A stretch of DNA of 64,000 nt, from assembly GCF_037126465.1 (NCBI RefSeq), contig NC_088202.1, positions 132,632,123-132,696,122 of the forward strand. The letters are read 5' to 3'. Numbering within the stretch: the stretch's first letter is position 1; each line of letters begins with the position of its first letter. This DNA is from Ornithodoros turicata. Lineage: Eukaryota > Arthropoda > Arachnida > Ixodida > Argasidae. The notes below the pieces were generated by a model. That model made no database searches. It saw only the letters and a program-made list of their open reading frames with translations, and had not been told where the DNA came from. The position numbers and the translations under genes are program-made. Below, piece after piece: positions 30,785 through 43,868 of this stretch.

Positions 30785-32018
30785 CGGCCTTGAAGTTCAA
30801 GCTTTGAGAAGAGACGTTTAGAACTCTGCTGTTTGTTCCACTCGGGGTCACTTTATTTTGACTGAGAATTAGTCAATCAAGACTTGAGTCGATAGCATCG
30901 AAATAAGCTCGTCCTGTGACTGACGGACATGATTACACTTTGTTCTGAGGAGCAGGATGCCAGATGTGTCGTTCCCGATTTATACGGGGCACTTTCATTA
31001 TAGAGGGGATTCAAATTGATTTACTCTTGCTGACCGCAGTAATTCGTGAATTGTAAGTGATTAATACTCTTTTGCCGAACTGCAATCATAGATCCGACCT
31101 TTCGTTTTTAACAAGCTCGAAATGTGACGCAAATTGCCTTCGTTCATCATGAGTCGTTGTATTGCATACATACATTATCGCTGCCTCATGACGAAAAATG
31201 AAATAAACAACGATCTTCCCAGTACCGTTCATCATCTCACAATATATTTGCTTCCTGTTGACGCCTATGGAGTGCCGTGTCAACACGCGTGGTTAACAAC
31301 AATGTGGTTACGTAAGCAAATCAAGTTAATTTAATCTGTTCCTTTCTGGGAACTTCAGAGACCAAAACAGAGGTGTCATTGAGTGTGGCCCCTGCTTAAT
31401 AAAGTGAACGGCAGTCGTACTACTCCGTATTTAACGCTAAACGCCCTATGCCCACGAGAAAAACGCTGGACGTTACTTGGATATAGCACACACAAATGCA
31501 AACATTCGTCTTTTTAACAGGTCAAGCGACAAGATATCAAACAGAACCCGGACAAACAGAACAGCGCGCAAGATATATCCGCGTTTTCTGTTTTAATCGA
31601 AAAACATATGCCCGTTAAATTTACCCTCATTCGGTTGTAATCGAAAAACATCGAATACAGAGGAACATTCCAGGAGCCATGACAGTTAAATTGCTGCCTA
31701 GCTTAAGATTCCAACATGCCAAGCAGGCTTTCCTTTATCACTCTTCTTTTCTTGGTACTCGCTAGGGTTGGGTGACCTGCGACCACATTGAGTGTTCCAG
31801 GGTCAATCCCCTTGTCCCGGATCGGGCGGGTGCGCTGGTCGCAATCTAATTCTTCTGCCATTGTAGGTGCCCCACCGCGCTTGTGAACCTTTTAGGGACG
31901 TGACGTCAAGTAGAATCTCGGTCACCGGCGTTTAGTTGTTTAGTGGAGAGGTTGCGAGAGTACATAAACCTCCACGTACAGCGGTCCTGTCTTTCCGCGG
32001 CACCCAAGATGGGAATAA
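30785..32018. other. Non-coding, nothing recognised
   Basis: There are only short frames. Repeated 'aatcgaaaaacat' motifs (31595-31650, again 32275-32320) are degenerate AT-rich iterations. Confidence 0.4.
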
Positions 32019-32213
32019 AAAAGGAAGAGGGCCTCGGGCTACGTTTGCGGAAATCAAGATTTTGAACTCTCAGGCAAGAAAGGTGTTGTCGTATGCAAGC
32101 ATTGTCGCGTGACAGTTAATGTGCGCTGTGGAAGAGGTGCGGCGCGCATATCCGAGCATGTGCAATCGGGGCGCCTCGTGAATCTGAAGAATCCTCGTAA
32201 CGAACAAGGTAAG
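32019..32213 (+). other. Possible exon with a BED-type zinc finger
   Basis: An open frame gives ASGYVCGNQDFELSGKKG, then VVVCKHCRVTV ... RISEHVQSGRLVNL. The C-x2-C, hydrophobic spacer and H are as in BED fingers of hAT transposases and ZBED proteins, though the final His/Cys is not obvious. A consensus splice donor (CAAG|GTAAGC) follows at 32206-32215. No start codon or downstream transposase core is identified. It may be a hAT relic exon or a host ZBED-like exon. Confidence 0.35.
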
Positions 32214-33635
32214 CAAACGCCTTCCGGTCATTTCTTGCAGCATTTGCAAACAGGAAAACTAGCATCTGTAAACTACGAAAAACATCAAAAAACTCCGATT
32301 TCGCGAAAATCAATAAACATCGAAAAACATGCGCCGGATCCGCCCAAAAATAAACATCGAAAATGCGGAACCCTAGATATAGGAAACATATTTCCCTTAA
32401 GCGCGTTCACATTATTATACTTATTAAACATCCTTTTTTTACTGAACGTCCTGCTGCACTTCATCCAATTTGAAACAGGCTCGTGGAATGAGGAAAAAAT
32501 ACTACAGCACAAGCAGAGGGACCGAGAATGCCGCGAGCAATGTCAGCTCCGAAGAAAAGAACATGGAGAAGTTTCGTATACATGCATTTCTCTTGTTGAA
32601 CTGTTTCTTTTTCGGTGCATAGCCATGCAGTGTGGGCGTAAGAGAATACTCAGACGCGTTTAGCTCTCGCGCGATTGTTTCCGAGGCCATTTCGTTATTG
32701 GATTAGTATTTTCGCTCTTACTTTACAATTCAGGCTCACGATTTCTTCAGAGGGAGTGGATCATGCAAAAGCAAAATTATCGATATTGGATGAAGAGAAA
32801 CCTCGCAGGCGTTTGGCGTTACGAGAATATTACGAGATACGTCGCGAAAGAAAATAAAAATGAAATGCTGCAGTGAAGGGCTTTGGGGTGGTTGCAAAAC
32901 ACAATGTAAGCACACAAAGGGTATTTATGGAAGTGGGTTGGAAACATGTAATATTGAGTATTGGGTAGGTGGCCTGGCGGTTGTTCGCCTCGCACGTGAG
33001 AAGAGACATTCAGTCGTTGTGCAATCGTCGCTCAATCGTTGTTGAACCATCGTAGAATCGTCGCTGAATATTACGAACATTTTCTTCCTTTCCGTTGCTC
33101 GTTGCGGATTCATATTCGAATTATCACCCATCGTATTTCTCAGGAAGAACATCATATTCTTCTTCTAGTTACAGTCATCACCTTGCTGGGAGAACGGAGC
33201 CTTTATTGGGCATCTGATCTTTCTACTTGGTTTCTTCTAAGGAACACTCGTAACAGGTTTCGATCTGTTTATGTTAAAGCATCAGTGCAGAGAAGCTGTC
33301 AGACGCTCCGAGCGATCGATGTGGTCTCCCTAATTATCCAGTGCAAGACTGTTCGGATAAGCTCAAAGTTGCGGCCTCTGCATAATTTAGTTATGGGCAA
33401 ACCAGGTCCTGTCAGATTGCAGGGGAGGAATTGGAGAGTGGATATATGCAGGAAATGAAGGCGCCGCTGGAAATATCTAATGGGTCTGTATACTTGCCGA
33501 TCGGAGTAAGAACCGATTTTTTTTTCAGTCTTTTGTTAGCTGCACCGTGTCTTTTTTTTTTTTTTTTTTTGAAGAAGAAGAAGAATGTGGTAATTGGTAA
33601 ATTAAATGGTGATTGGAGTAGATTTACACGTAAGG
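32214..33635. other. Mostly non-coding, one suggestive C-terminal frame
   Basis: 32745-32857 encodes GVDHAKAKLSILDEEKPRRR then LALREYYEIRRERK and a stop. This charged helix is reminiscent of C-termini of MADF/Myb-SANT-like proteins, and it follows 'tttacaattcag' and 'ttcttcag', plausible acceptors. It could be the last exon of the same unit as 32019-32213, but nothing links them. A T-run at 33552-33570 and further unassigned DNA follow. Confidence 0.3.
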
Positions 33636-33648
33636 TATGTCAGCCTAG

Positions 33649-33925
33649 AGTCACTAAATAAGCTACGCTTCAGACTATCCACACTGAGGTATAACTGAGG
33701 CAAAAGGGCGAGTTGGAGCCGCCATGTTGTTTCCGTTTGACGTCCAGCCCCACCTCTACTTCGGAAGTAGAAATACATGAAGATGAAGTTCGGCAGTGGA
33801 AGAAGACAACACTTCGAAGAGCGCTCCGTGGATGGCGCTGGAGGTCAAACGGAAACAACATGGCGGCTCCCACTCGCCCCTTTTGTCGCAGTGTCGATAC
33901 TCTGAAGCATAGCTTATTTACTGAC
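33649..33925. repeat. MITE with long terminal inverted repeats and 13-bp flanking direct repeats
   Basis: 33649-33748 (agtcactaaataagctacgc ...) and about 33836-33925 are imperfect reverse complements. They include the matching blocks 'gccgccatgttgtttccgtt' and 'aacggaaacaacatggcggc'. The direct repeat TATGTCAGCCTAG lies at 33636-33648 and 33926-33938. The interior of about 85 bp is non-coding. Superfamily is uncertain. Confidence 0.75.
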
Positions 33926-33984
33926 TATGTCAGCCTAGTATGCAGACCTGCTGCACGTGCCGCATGGTAGGACCCTGGTATGAA

Positions 33985-34866
33985 GAAGAAGCTATGAGGG
34001 ATTTTTGCAGTTGAGTGTTACGGCCATGCGGGCATCCTGTCGAAGAGAGTTTATAACTGCTAGGCTGCTAATTACCTAAAAGTAATCAGGTAACCCTTTA
34101 ATCGAGGAATTTCGGCCAAAAATGAGATAGCAGAATGGCAGACAAAATCCGTTAAAAGCTATTCTTTTTTTTTTTTTTTAATACTGAAACGAGCACGTGC
34201 GTTGAAACAGGATAGGGGTGAAGGAAGGTAACTTTGGGGTTTCGAGCGGTCTGCCTGCGGAGGTTGGAGGCACGTTGCCTCGGGAAGGGTTAAAAAGGGG
34301 TAGGATGTGGTGGGAAATACTCACTTTAGTTGAAATAGGAATCGCCGAATACTGCTGTGCTAATGGGCCGAAAACGAAACCGTGCGCCTCAGGAGTGCGG
34401 GGAGCACAGCGCTCATTCCACATCAGAGGGCCACGTGCTTTGGAGCGATGGAGATGATGATGATGAGATGATGAGATGGAGGAGTCGGTGCTGATCTGCT
34501 GGCCACATCAACCGCTTTGCGGCCCAGACAAGCCGACGGCGCTGAAAGTCATACGCTCCTCAGGCGTACGGTTTTGGTTTCTGCTCATTTTGAATGAGCT
34601 GAATTTTGCATAGCAAAATTATAGCAATGCATATTTCAACGTACGTGCCCGTCTCAGGATTTTTTGAAAATAAAATGACTTTCAACGCGAATTTTCTCTC
34701 ATTCTGCTATCTCACTCTTGACCGGAAGACCCTAACTGAAGAGCTCATTAACGAGTTTTAGGTAATTAGTCATCTAAAACGTACATACTCTCTTGGAGAA
34801 GATATCCGCATGACCGTATAACTCAACTGCAAAAACAGCACCTATGCTGCTCTCCTAGCTTTTCTT
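33985..34866. repeat. MITE of about 880 bp with about 170-bp inverted ends
   Basis: The left end ('tttttgcagttgagtgttac', 'gccatgcgggcatcctg', 'ctaattacctaaaa', 'gagatagcagaatg') matches the reverse complement of the right end (34670-34860) block by block, with substitutions. A related single end is at 45162-45340. There is no transposase. Short frames inside (34178-34457) are not convincing. Confidence 0.7.
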
Positions 34867-36250
34867 AAAATATTCTGGTGCGGCTGAGACAGACACCATG
34901 TGTATCAAATATACACTTCAAGCGCCATACTGAGTATAAAGAACGTTCTCTGGGCTTGGAAAACTTAGATATCTTTCTTTTGGCTATAGTCGTGACGACG
35001 CCCACTTCTGTGTGGCCTACAACGGCGAGCCGATCCTGCCATTACCCCCCCCCCCCCCCCCGCCCAATGCGCGGGAGCGCGTTCCGTAAAGTTGTGTCCT
35101 GCACTGTACATGTCCAAACAAGGGAAGATCTCCTTGAGTTTCAGGGAAAAGCGACCCAGGGCAGAACACGTAGTTAGTTAACAAATTAGTAAAATAAAGT
35201 AAACCTTGGAGCTTTCAGCAACGAACCATTGGTGCTACCTCCTCCATTCCAAGAGCTGTATAGCTATTACACCCTCTGTATATTTCAACGTAATGTACAC
35301 GTACTTGTGTTATGTGCCATATGTACTCGGTGTCGTGTCTTGCGTCTCTCGTTTCCCTACAAATCGAGGAAATATTGTTTACTACAGAGAGATAAAAAAT
35401 TAATAGTGAACATTTATTAATGAAATTACGTTACATTAAAGACCAAAAAACTAAACTACGAACCAGACAACAAGGGGCTATAATAAACGCATGGCCTCAT
35501 ATTGCAAATTAAATATGACCAGCGGTGGAGGCTCCCGTCTATTTCTCTCGAAAACGCCTTAAACGTTTCTGATTACTACTCCTATTAACGAATATGCAGA
35601 AAATGATATTTTACTACGATGCGCTCTGTGCCTAAGGAAAAGCACGCATCAGCTATTAGCTTATTAATGTTTATGGGTGGGCACCCATTAATTCCAATTA
35701 CAGCCCATTTATTTATTCTCCCTGATCAAGTATTCATAATTAAAGGACTCTCATATAAATACGCGCCGTATACGCTGAGAAATTAAAAGCAGCGTGGAAA
35801 AATGAGCTGCACCAGTTCCTCTTCTAAATCGGTTTTGTTGTCTTCGGAAAGTAAATTGTTCGGAGGAGCTCTGAACAAACGAATGCAATTACCAAGAACA
35901 ATAAGTCCGATATTGCAGTGAAGGAAGAGGGGGTGTGCTCTTGCTATTCACGACGTGGAGAACAACGGGACGGGGGGGTTCATGAATAAATGAATATGCG
36001 GGCGCGAACGCCGAGCGGCATAACTTTGGATCTGAAAAGAGCAAACACGCCTGCCTGTAAAGCGTGATACAGTACATTATATTACTTGTTGAGCATTCAT
36101 GCGGAGTACCTGAAGTACATTTCTGGGTACTTTACTTTATGTACATTTCAAATTGTGCATTTGGTACCGCACAATGAGAAATTTTTCCTGCCCATCAAGT
36201 ACCCAACTGGTAACGTAAAGACAAAATTGGGAATTATCAATGAACTATTC
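34867..36250. other. Non-coding
   Basis: C-run at 35046-35061. No recognised protein family. Confidence 0.45.
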
Positions 36251-36252
36251 TT

Positions 36253-37035
36253 GTGTCTGGGAAGGGCATTTTTGAAAATATGGTCTTATGGTCTGAAATT
36301 AATACTGTGCAAGATCAGATAGCTTTAAATGAGTCCCTCTGTGCTGTGAAGCAGTGGTGTGATGAATTTAGTACGGATCTCAATGTATGTAAGACGTATT
36401 CCATGCGCATAACAAAGAAAAAAACACCACTGGAGTGTCAGTACATGCTAGATAAACGTGTAATTCAGAAAGTTAGTCAAGTAGACTATTCGGGTATAAC
36501 TTTAACAACAAGTTTGAAGTGGAGTTCGCACATAGAGAAAATTTGCAATCGCGCTACCAAGAAGCTGTGGTTTTTGCAACGGAAGCTCCGGTCCGCCTCA
36601 TATGAGGTTAAGCTGGCTGCCTATAAAACATGTCTTAGGCAGATATTGGAATACGCCTCACAGATTTGGGATCCGCATAATAAAAATGATATTGCAGCAT
36701 TGGCAGCAAGACACAGCGAATGACCGGTTGCTTTCTCTCTTCTGCTTACAGAAGGACTCTTTCTGTTAATGATTTGTTGTGTAAGTGTGAGCTTGAGACC
36801 CTCGCTGTGCGTGGTGCAAGGGCAAGGCTAAAATTTTTGCATTTGCTTCTTCATTACGAACTTGAATGTGACGTTGTATATTTTTTAACTCGGCGAGTTA
36901 CAGGATAATCATGCGATGTCTCTAGAAGTACAGCTATCAAAAGTCGACACTCACAAGTTTTCATTTTAGCAACGCACAGCGGGGGTTTGGAACAGGTTGC
37001 CTGTGGAAGCTGTCGTCATTCAAGATTATAATGCA
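36253..37035 (+). pseudogene. CR1/Jockey/L2-type LINE ORF2, C-terminal half of RT
   Basis: The frame 36253-36723 encodes LWSEINTVQDQIALNESL and AVKQWCDEFSTDLNVCKTY (the region after the YADD block). KVSQVDYSGITLTTSLKWSS and HIEKICNRATKKLWFLQRKL follow, then KTCLRQILEYASQIWDPH. After a shift at about 36720, SAYRRTLSVNDLLCKCELET and LKFLHLLLHYEL follow, then GVWNRLPVEAVV near 36985-37015. This order is that of the RT thumb and C-terminus of CR1/Jockey/L2-like LINEs. The RT active site lies upstream and is missing, so this is a 5'-truncated, frameshifted copy. Confidence 0.8.
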
Positions 37036-38854
37036 TGTATGTATGAATGCATGTACATATGTATATACGATCAAATTGTAAACATATGCTCAACGTGCAG
37101 CTACACAGCTTCGGCTATTTTTCGTTTGTATCTGCACTTGCTGGCTTGCACTGCGGATGGATGAATGAACGAATAAATAAAATAAAGATGCATTGGGTGA
37201 CAGGCTCGAAATGTTGAGAAACCAGAAGATGTAATACTTTTATATCGCTGAACAGCTAAAATATGAAACCCGAAATCGCAGGTATTGACTGCGATAGGCA
37301 ACGCTGTGACTTGTGCGTGTTTTCCCAGTACCACCACCGACCAGCACCAATACAATAATTTATTGCTCGTTTACATTATTCCTTCGTTTAGCAGCTGTTA
37401 TATGCAAGACGGAATTCTACTTCACAAAGCCTGATTGACTTGTATTTGGGATGTTCCAAGGCAGGTGATCCAAACAAAGCGCTCGACTATCACTGGCATT
37501 TGGTAGAGAGAGAGAGAGAGAGAGAGAAAAAAAAGTGCAGGCAGAGACCCCGCTCGGACGAATGCTTCTGCAAGGTCTCCGCTTAATACATATCATTTCT
37601 TGAACATCTCGGACGGCCTAATAGGTAGCGTAAGGTCGGAATACTGTGCGTACCGTTCTCACCATTAACTGGCTAGTGCTTAGTCCCACTACTTACCAGG
37701 CGTGATTCGTATGTTATCCGAAGGCACGATACTGTACCCCGTTGCGGCCACCCTCCTTGGTCCCGTCCCACAGCCCAGTGGGCCGTTACCACAGCCGTGC
37801 TCCGCTTCCTGCAAGATTCTGGCCTTGCGTCCGCCCTCTGACCGAGCTTTCTCGCTCCACGTCGTACCTGCGCTGCACTCACTGTTTTCCTTTCTTTCTT
37901 TCCTTCTTCCTTTCCTTATTTTCTTTTTCCTTCCTTTCTTTCCATGTTCATTTTGAGTTTCTTTCATTTTGGAATAGCAAGCCGGCATCAGCCGGACCGA
38001 CACTGCGTCTTTTCTTTTCTTTCCATTAAACCCCCCCCCCCCCCCACTCCCCGTTCTAACGATTGTTGTACTTACTCCTCTTTTTTATTTTCTTTTTATT
38101 TTATTCTACGGAATAGCAAGGCGGCTCTATTTGCCTGCTTATTCTTTCCTTTTCCTCGTTTTCTTTCTTAATAAACTTATATCCCCGCCCCTTAACTTAT
38201 GCAAACTTATGCGAAACAGGTCTCTCCCTCACCCCATAATACTGCTCTCAAAAGACACGATTTCAGCTTTGCTTGCCGTTTTTAAGGTCTTTCCCTTAGG
38301 CCTATAGCGGGGAAAAGAAACAGAGACTCTTACTGTTATGGTATGCCAGGTATAATAAAAAAAAGTTTCGTGTTTCTGGTCGCAGTTCCTCTTCTGTTAG
38401 TGACGTCTGAAAACGACATCTGCACTTTTTGCAGTTTTCGATTGCGATTATCGGAATGTGACGTTCCAGATAAAAATATATGTACTATATATCATTCGAT
38501 AAAAGGAACTTTTGGCTACACGATACTGGAAAAAAATATAAACACACTAATATACAGTAACATAAATACACGAGGATACATTTTTTGGGACCCCTGTCGG
38601 CAGTGACCTGAAAAGTGTCAGTTGAAGAAAAGTCGATTCACGGATTGATTGAAAAATAAAAATTCAACGTCTATGCTGTTATCATTGCCTTTTAATCAAA
38701 ACTCTGTAAATGATAAAAACGCCCTATATATTTATATGCGCTGTGTTATTAAATTTACATTGATTGTTCTTATAACAGCGACTGATTCGGCATGCGACGC
38801 TGATGTTAGACAGACAATACGACAGAAAAGTAAAGCCTATGGAAAATGAATGTA
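37036..38854. other. Non-coding with low-complexity tracts and one repeat copy
   Basis: 37075-37160 belongs to the family at 3221-3531/14955-15035 ('aaacatatgctcaacgtgca', 'cggctattt', 'cttgctggcttgcactgcgg'). GA microsatellite at 37507-37527, TTCC-rich tract at about 37880-37945, C-run at 38030-38045. No gene is recognised. Confidence 0.5.
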
Positions 38855-38856
38855 TA

Positions 38857-39702
38857 CACGGTGTTTCACATAACGTGAAAGAAAAAAACAATCGTATGAA
38901 AAAAATCAACTCTCAACGCTGTGGGGTCAACGCTGTTTATCTCGGGGGAGATTTTGCTGTGACTTCTGAGCCCTTCTGTCCAATTTAATTTACGGGAAAT
39001 AGAATTTTGCTAATTGAAGTCCGAAATTTCCAAGTCATCCTCAGGTTTTTCATTACAGAAGCAGAAAGCGCATGCCGAATTTAGCCCATTCTATTGTAAA
39101 ATACATTTACTACTACAATGGTAATAGCCGGGGGAAAAAAAAGCGAAAATTCTCATTTCGACACGCGCAAGTTGCCGGCCACGTTCTAATCTCCGAAAGA
39201 TGCGATGCCAGGAGGCCATATACCTGCCCTTTCACTTTCCCAAGCTTCTGCTGATAAAGGCAGCATGGTTGCAACGTAAAGTTAAGTAACTGAAAGAAGA
39301 GCGAGGAGGAAACAGGAAGGGGCGGGTGATCGTTTTGCTTCCCCCGCGTCGTGCACTTATTTGACGGAGAACTAAACTCGGTCGACAATTTGTGCGCCTC
39401 GACACGGCGTTTTCGCTTTTTTTTTCCTTTTTTTCTTCCAACCACTACCGATGTAGCAGGGAATGTATTTTACAATGCAATGTTCGACGTGCGGTTATTG
39501 TTTGTGTGACAAGAACGTGAGCTTGATTTTGCAAATCGAAAGATCGATTGAGAAAATTCAATTTCTCGCGGAATTAAATTTGATGAAAGCACTCCGAAAT
39601 CATAGCAAAACCTCCCCCGAGATAAACAGTGTTCGCCCCATAGTGTTCAGACAAGTAGAGTTTTTAATACGATTTCTTTTTCACGTTAGGTGAAACTCCG
39701 TG
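38857..39702. repeat. Mariner-type MITE, 846 bp, TA target duplication
   Basis: The ends CACGGTGTTTCACATAACGTG (left) and CACGTTAGGTGAAACTCCGTG (right) are inverted repeats flanked by TA on both sides (38855-38856 and 39703-39704). Similarity between the arms continues for more than 200 bp, including 'attgtaaaatacat' / 'atgtattttacaat'. No transposase is inside. TA duplication and long arms fit a Tc1/mariner-mobilised MITE. A shorter relative is at 47397-47983. Confidence 0.8.
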
Positions 39703-39704
39703 TA

Positions 39705-42700
39705 TGCATATTTGAAGCTTCACCAAACTGACAGCAATTTTAAAATTTGTCTGGGTTGATCTACCGCTTTCTAGTTTACACCCTACAGTGAATACAGTAT
39801 GTGCCCTACAGTGAGGCATTGATTCGTATTTTTCTTTTAGGTTCCCAAATATTACTGATATAAATATCATTAATATTATTTTCAGTGTACATTTCCCATG
39901 ACAGCGAGGTTAGTTTCACCGCAATTACGTGTATTCATTTAAAAGTTACACGTTGTAACTACGGTACAACTTTTTACGCTCGGCCTCTCCGCTCAAACAC
40001 GACTTTGTCGCTCATGCACTCCATCACGCTGTGACACTAACCACTCGCCAGGGTTGAAACTGCTCGCTTCATTATCGCTGCCACCACGATAACTTCCGCT
40101 AACGTTTCTAAACGTTAAAACTTCCCCTCGAAAATGGGACGGCGCGATAAGACGCTTATTACAGCAAAGCAAGCTGGATGCACGATTCAGTAGTCGTGTT
40201 GGCAATTACTCATCTTGTGACCCTCTCCGTTAACTACCACGTAGTGCAGACACTGTTGTGCACGGGCGGGACATTTCACCGTGCAGACGAATTAGAAAAG
40301 GTCAAGCGCATAAATCAGGCCTTGTTAGAACTGCCGTAACGCGAAATCCTGTCATCCTTATCGTACAGTTGGTTCGCCAGCGACTTAATGCTGAATAATG
40401 AACTCGTAGTCGGCACATAGATTTAGCTGTTGTCGCGCGCTAGCAAATCTCTTCACCCTTCTCTGTCTAGGGGCTGGGGGAAGTTAGGAGATAAGTTCTC
40501 ACTATAAATGACGTTAAACTATGTAGTAACGATTCTCCAGATTGGATGTACGGATCGTTGGGCTCCGTTTTTACTTGGGGTTCGTTTCTATTACTGTGCT
40601 GGAGGCGCAAAATACGTAATGGGTTAGGTACGCCATTAACCCCTAGTGTAATTTAGGAAACAGGCTCTCCCAGAGTCATAGGAATAGGATGGAGGCTTGT
40701 ACTGACGTGCAGATAACGTATTCCTTAGACAAAATACAGTCAAAGTGCCACTCCGTAATCTGAGAACGGCGTTTATCTTATTTACTCCATGAGAAGAAGG
40801 TACCTCAAGGATCCTACACGCGAAATTTCAATCCTGTCTACGATCTTTGTGCAATGCTATAAATTTTTGAAGATCAGCTGACCTCCAAGAGTTTCGGTGA
40901 CGTGAGGAGCAGGTGACGTCATGTCGTGCCCACAAATTGCAGTGATGACATGTTTTGGAGAGATGCGCTCGTCTCCTTGCAACGACGCTGGCATCCGGGG
41001 AGTGTCACCTGGTGGAGAAGTCACGTGACGCTGACCAAAACAGGAGGAGAATGGGAGAGATGTCTTCCCTTCCTTGTGTTTCCTCGAAGGTCGGAGCGGT
41101 CGGAGGATATGTCGCGGGGTGCTCCGCTAACGGAGTGCAAAAAGTGAGCCCCCTGGAAGACGCGAAGGGCACCAACGTTGCTAGATGGGAGTCGGGCGCT
41201 CCGTCGTAGTCTAACATGACGTTTGAGTTCTCAAAACTAAAAATAAATTTTCTGTAACTTTCGCGTGACGTAGAGCCAACCTATTTTGCAAGAATGTAAA
41301 GATTTCAGTAGCATAACTTTGGAAGGATTCAGACCCGATTCAGATTTGGAAGGATTTAGACCGTAGTAGCACTAAGTACGGCAATGCAGTTTTAAGCGAG
41401 AGTTTGGATTACTCGAAGCGACGCTCTAACAAGTTTTCGATTTCCAATAGGTCAGTTTAATTCGACAACACTGATTACTAAGTAATGCATGAAACTGTGA
41501 TCGCACACTTTTCTCCTTAGGAACACACTTAACGCCGTCAGGTATACTGTGAGGTATATTAAGTACAGCATCACTTCCACGGTTCCTACCATTCCACGTG
41601 ACTCCCCGCTACACTGCTTGTTGTTTCTGTGGAACATCGCGAACTCCTACCTAAGAATGCTTCCGCTCGCGTCACGTAGGTCACGAACACAAGCCTCTAC
41701 CGGTATGTCGAAACCTCACAGTACCGAGGACGCCCGGAGAAACCAGCAGAGGCACGACATTCCGATGAATAATGGCATTCGCTCGACACGCTCGACTTCA
41801 CGCAGCTGCATAATAATGGAGCCATTATGTGATCGGTCAGGCTGACAAATGATTCATAGCCGCTCGTGAATATCTAAGCTCGCTCAAAAATGAAGACGTA
41901 AACGTATCCTAACACCGCACTAAAAATTCATCGTGCAGTCTTTAATATTTGACGAGATCCATGGTGCACCCATCTTTGTTTAAAAATAGCTTTGACACCA
42001 AATGAAGCGAGATGACCTGAGGTACCTTCAGGGTATGACTAAAGGAGAAGACTTTCATATTCCAAACAACGCTTTCGTCCTTCTGAATGCTTGTCTTTCT
42101 TTGTTGTGCCGTGAAAATATTTCAGTTGCACATTGCGCATTCAAAATCCACCCGAGTTTGTTACCTAAAATAATGATGGCTCAGTTCCTGGGTATCGCAC
42201 ATAAAAATGAAACCTTTCATTTCCGTTTTCGTTTGCAGGCTGCTCTTGGTACACATTTTCCGAAGCAGTATAGTTCGTTTGCGTTTTCGTTCTCAAGCCC
42301 TGTTCTTTTCTATACCCGTTGTGACGTATGCTCAACAGTTGCGGATTCATGTGGTTTGAATTGGATTGGATTATTTAGTACTCCGCGTAAATTTTGCGTG
42401 CAAGGCTTACGAAGCTCTACAACTTGCGAGACTATTAGTATTTATGTTCACACACTTTGTTTCCAAAACAGCAAACCAGATACGGGAAAGTCATATACAT
42501 GCATAGCCATGCATGTATGATGATACATGCATAAATATGCATGATAATTATTACTACTGCAAATATAAATGAACTATTTGGTTCAGCAATGGTTATGACG
42601 CCGATAGCATAAGAGTTACTTCTTATAGCAATTCCTTCCCAACCAGCAAATACAAGAGACCCCTAGCCGCACTGCTTGTTGTTATAGAAACGACGCTTAA

Positions 42701-43524
42701 TTACTTTTTTTCTGTTATAAGATTCAACTGCTATGAAAGCGAATTGGAAATACGCAATATTCCCCAATAATCATCAGAAAATAAAGTTGTTGTTGTTGTT
42801 TGATTGATTGATGTCATTGGATTTGATTTGTAGAAAAAAAAATGAGATGTTACAAAATGCGCACTTCTACAGTTTACCGCATTCTGATTCATAGATGGAC
42901 AAATATATGTATATAAACAAATGCGGCTCGTATATAACATTGATACCCATAGCCACTCTTCTGCACCCATACTCTATGTCGTACAATTTCTGCAATACGA
43001 TCATTTCCATCTAATTTGGTGATGCTATCATGTAAAATAACGGTTTACGCTTTCGAGAAGTAAGTGAAACACAAACGACCTCGTCGGGGAAGAAAGTAAA
43101 TTACATAACTTCCCTCTTATTTCTTCCCTTCACATTTATTCGTACTTAGCTTTTAACGTAATGGAACATGCGGCAATGGCTTTTCGCGTGAGAAAGGTCC
43201 GTTTCGTTCGACTCATTGCGCTGCAGAAATTTCGGCTCTGCTGACGCGGAGAACGATATATTACGAGACAAAACAGATGACGCTCTGTTCCGCTGCGCGG
43301 CACACAAATGATGCGAAAAGTGCTCTGCGGGAAAGCAGCCATGCAGATCACGTGACCCCCATCGTCATGCTGCTCGTATCGGGTTAGGGTAGGAAAATGG
43401 AGTTTCTGTGTCGCGTGCAATACGGGTAAGAAAGTGTGTATGTGTGTGTGTGGGTGGGTAGGTGGTGGCTCAATAGATTGAAAAGGAGCGGCTGGAAAAG
43501 TCACGAGCTTAACATGTTCTTGAG
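39705..43524. other. Long non-coding stretch, nothing recognised
   Basis: Frames up to about 170 codons (42002-42520) show no recognisable domain and have ordinary AT-rich composition. There is a TGT-type microsatellite at 42787-42802 and a GT run at 43439-43452. I find no tRNA-like boxes or long inverted repeats. Confidence 0.4.
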
Positions 43525-43527
43525 GTG

Positions 43528-43748
43528 TACAGCTTGCGACATACTTGTCTGGAATCGACTGCTTACGGATTATCCGGCCTGGAATCTACAGGCGTTGCAA
43601 TGTTGTTTGTTTCGACTAATAAACACGTACTGGGTAGCATGCCGTACGTGTCTATTAGTCGGAAGAAACATTCTTGCAACACCTGTAGATTTCTGACAGG
43701 ATAAACCACAAGCTGCCGGTCCCAGGCAAGTATGTCGCAAGCTGTACG
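43528..43748. repeat. Palindromic MITE-like repeat
   Basis: 43528-43634 ('cagcttgcgacatacttgtc' ... 'cgactaataaacacgtac') pairs imperfectly with 43648-43748 ('gtacgtgtctattagtcgg' ... 'caagtatgtcgcaagctg'), with only about 13 bp between the arms. There is no coding content. Confidence 0.75.
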
Positions 43749-43868
43749 TGTTAACGAATCAACTTTCTTCTTATCGACGGACGCTCCTGAAGTAATCACT
43801 AATAACCTATCGTTCATCAACACGAAAAGTTGTAATATTGATGGTCTCGAAATGAAACCTGTAAATAT

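Noticed and set aside
42002..42520. 172-codon plus-strand frame, one of the longest outside elements
   Set aside because: No domain, repeat or codon bias visible; no related copy in the window. It cannot be told apart from a chance frame.
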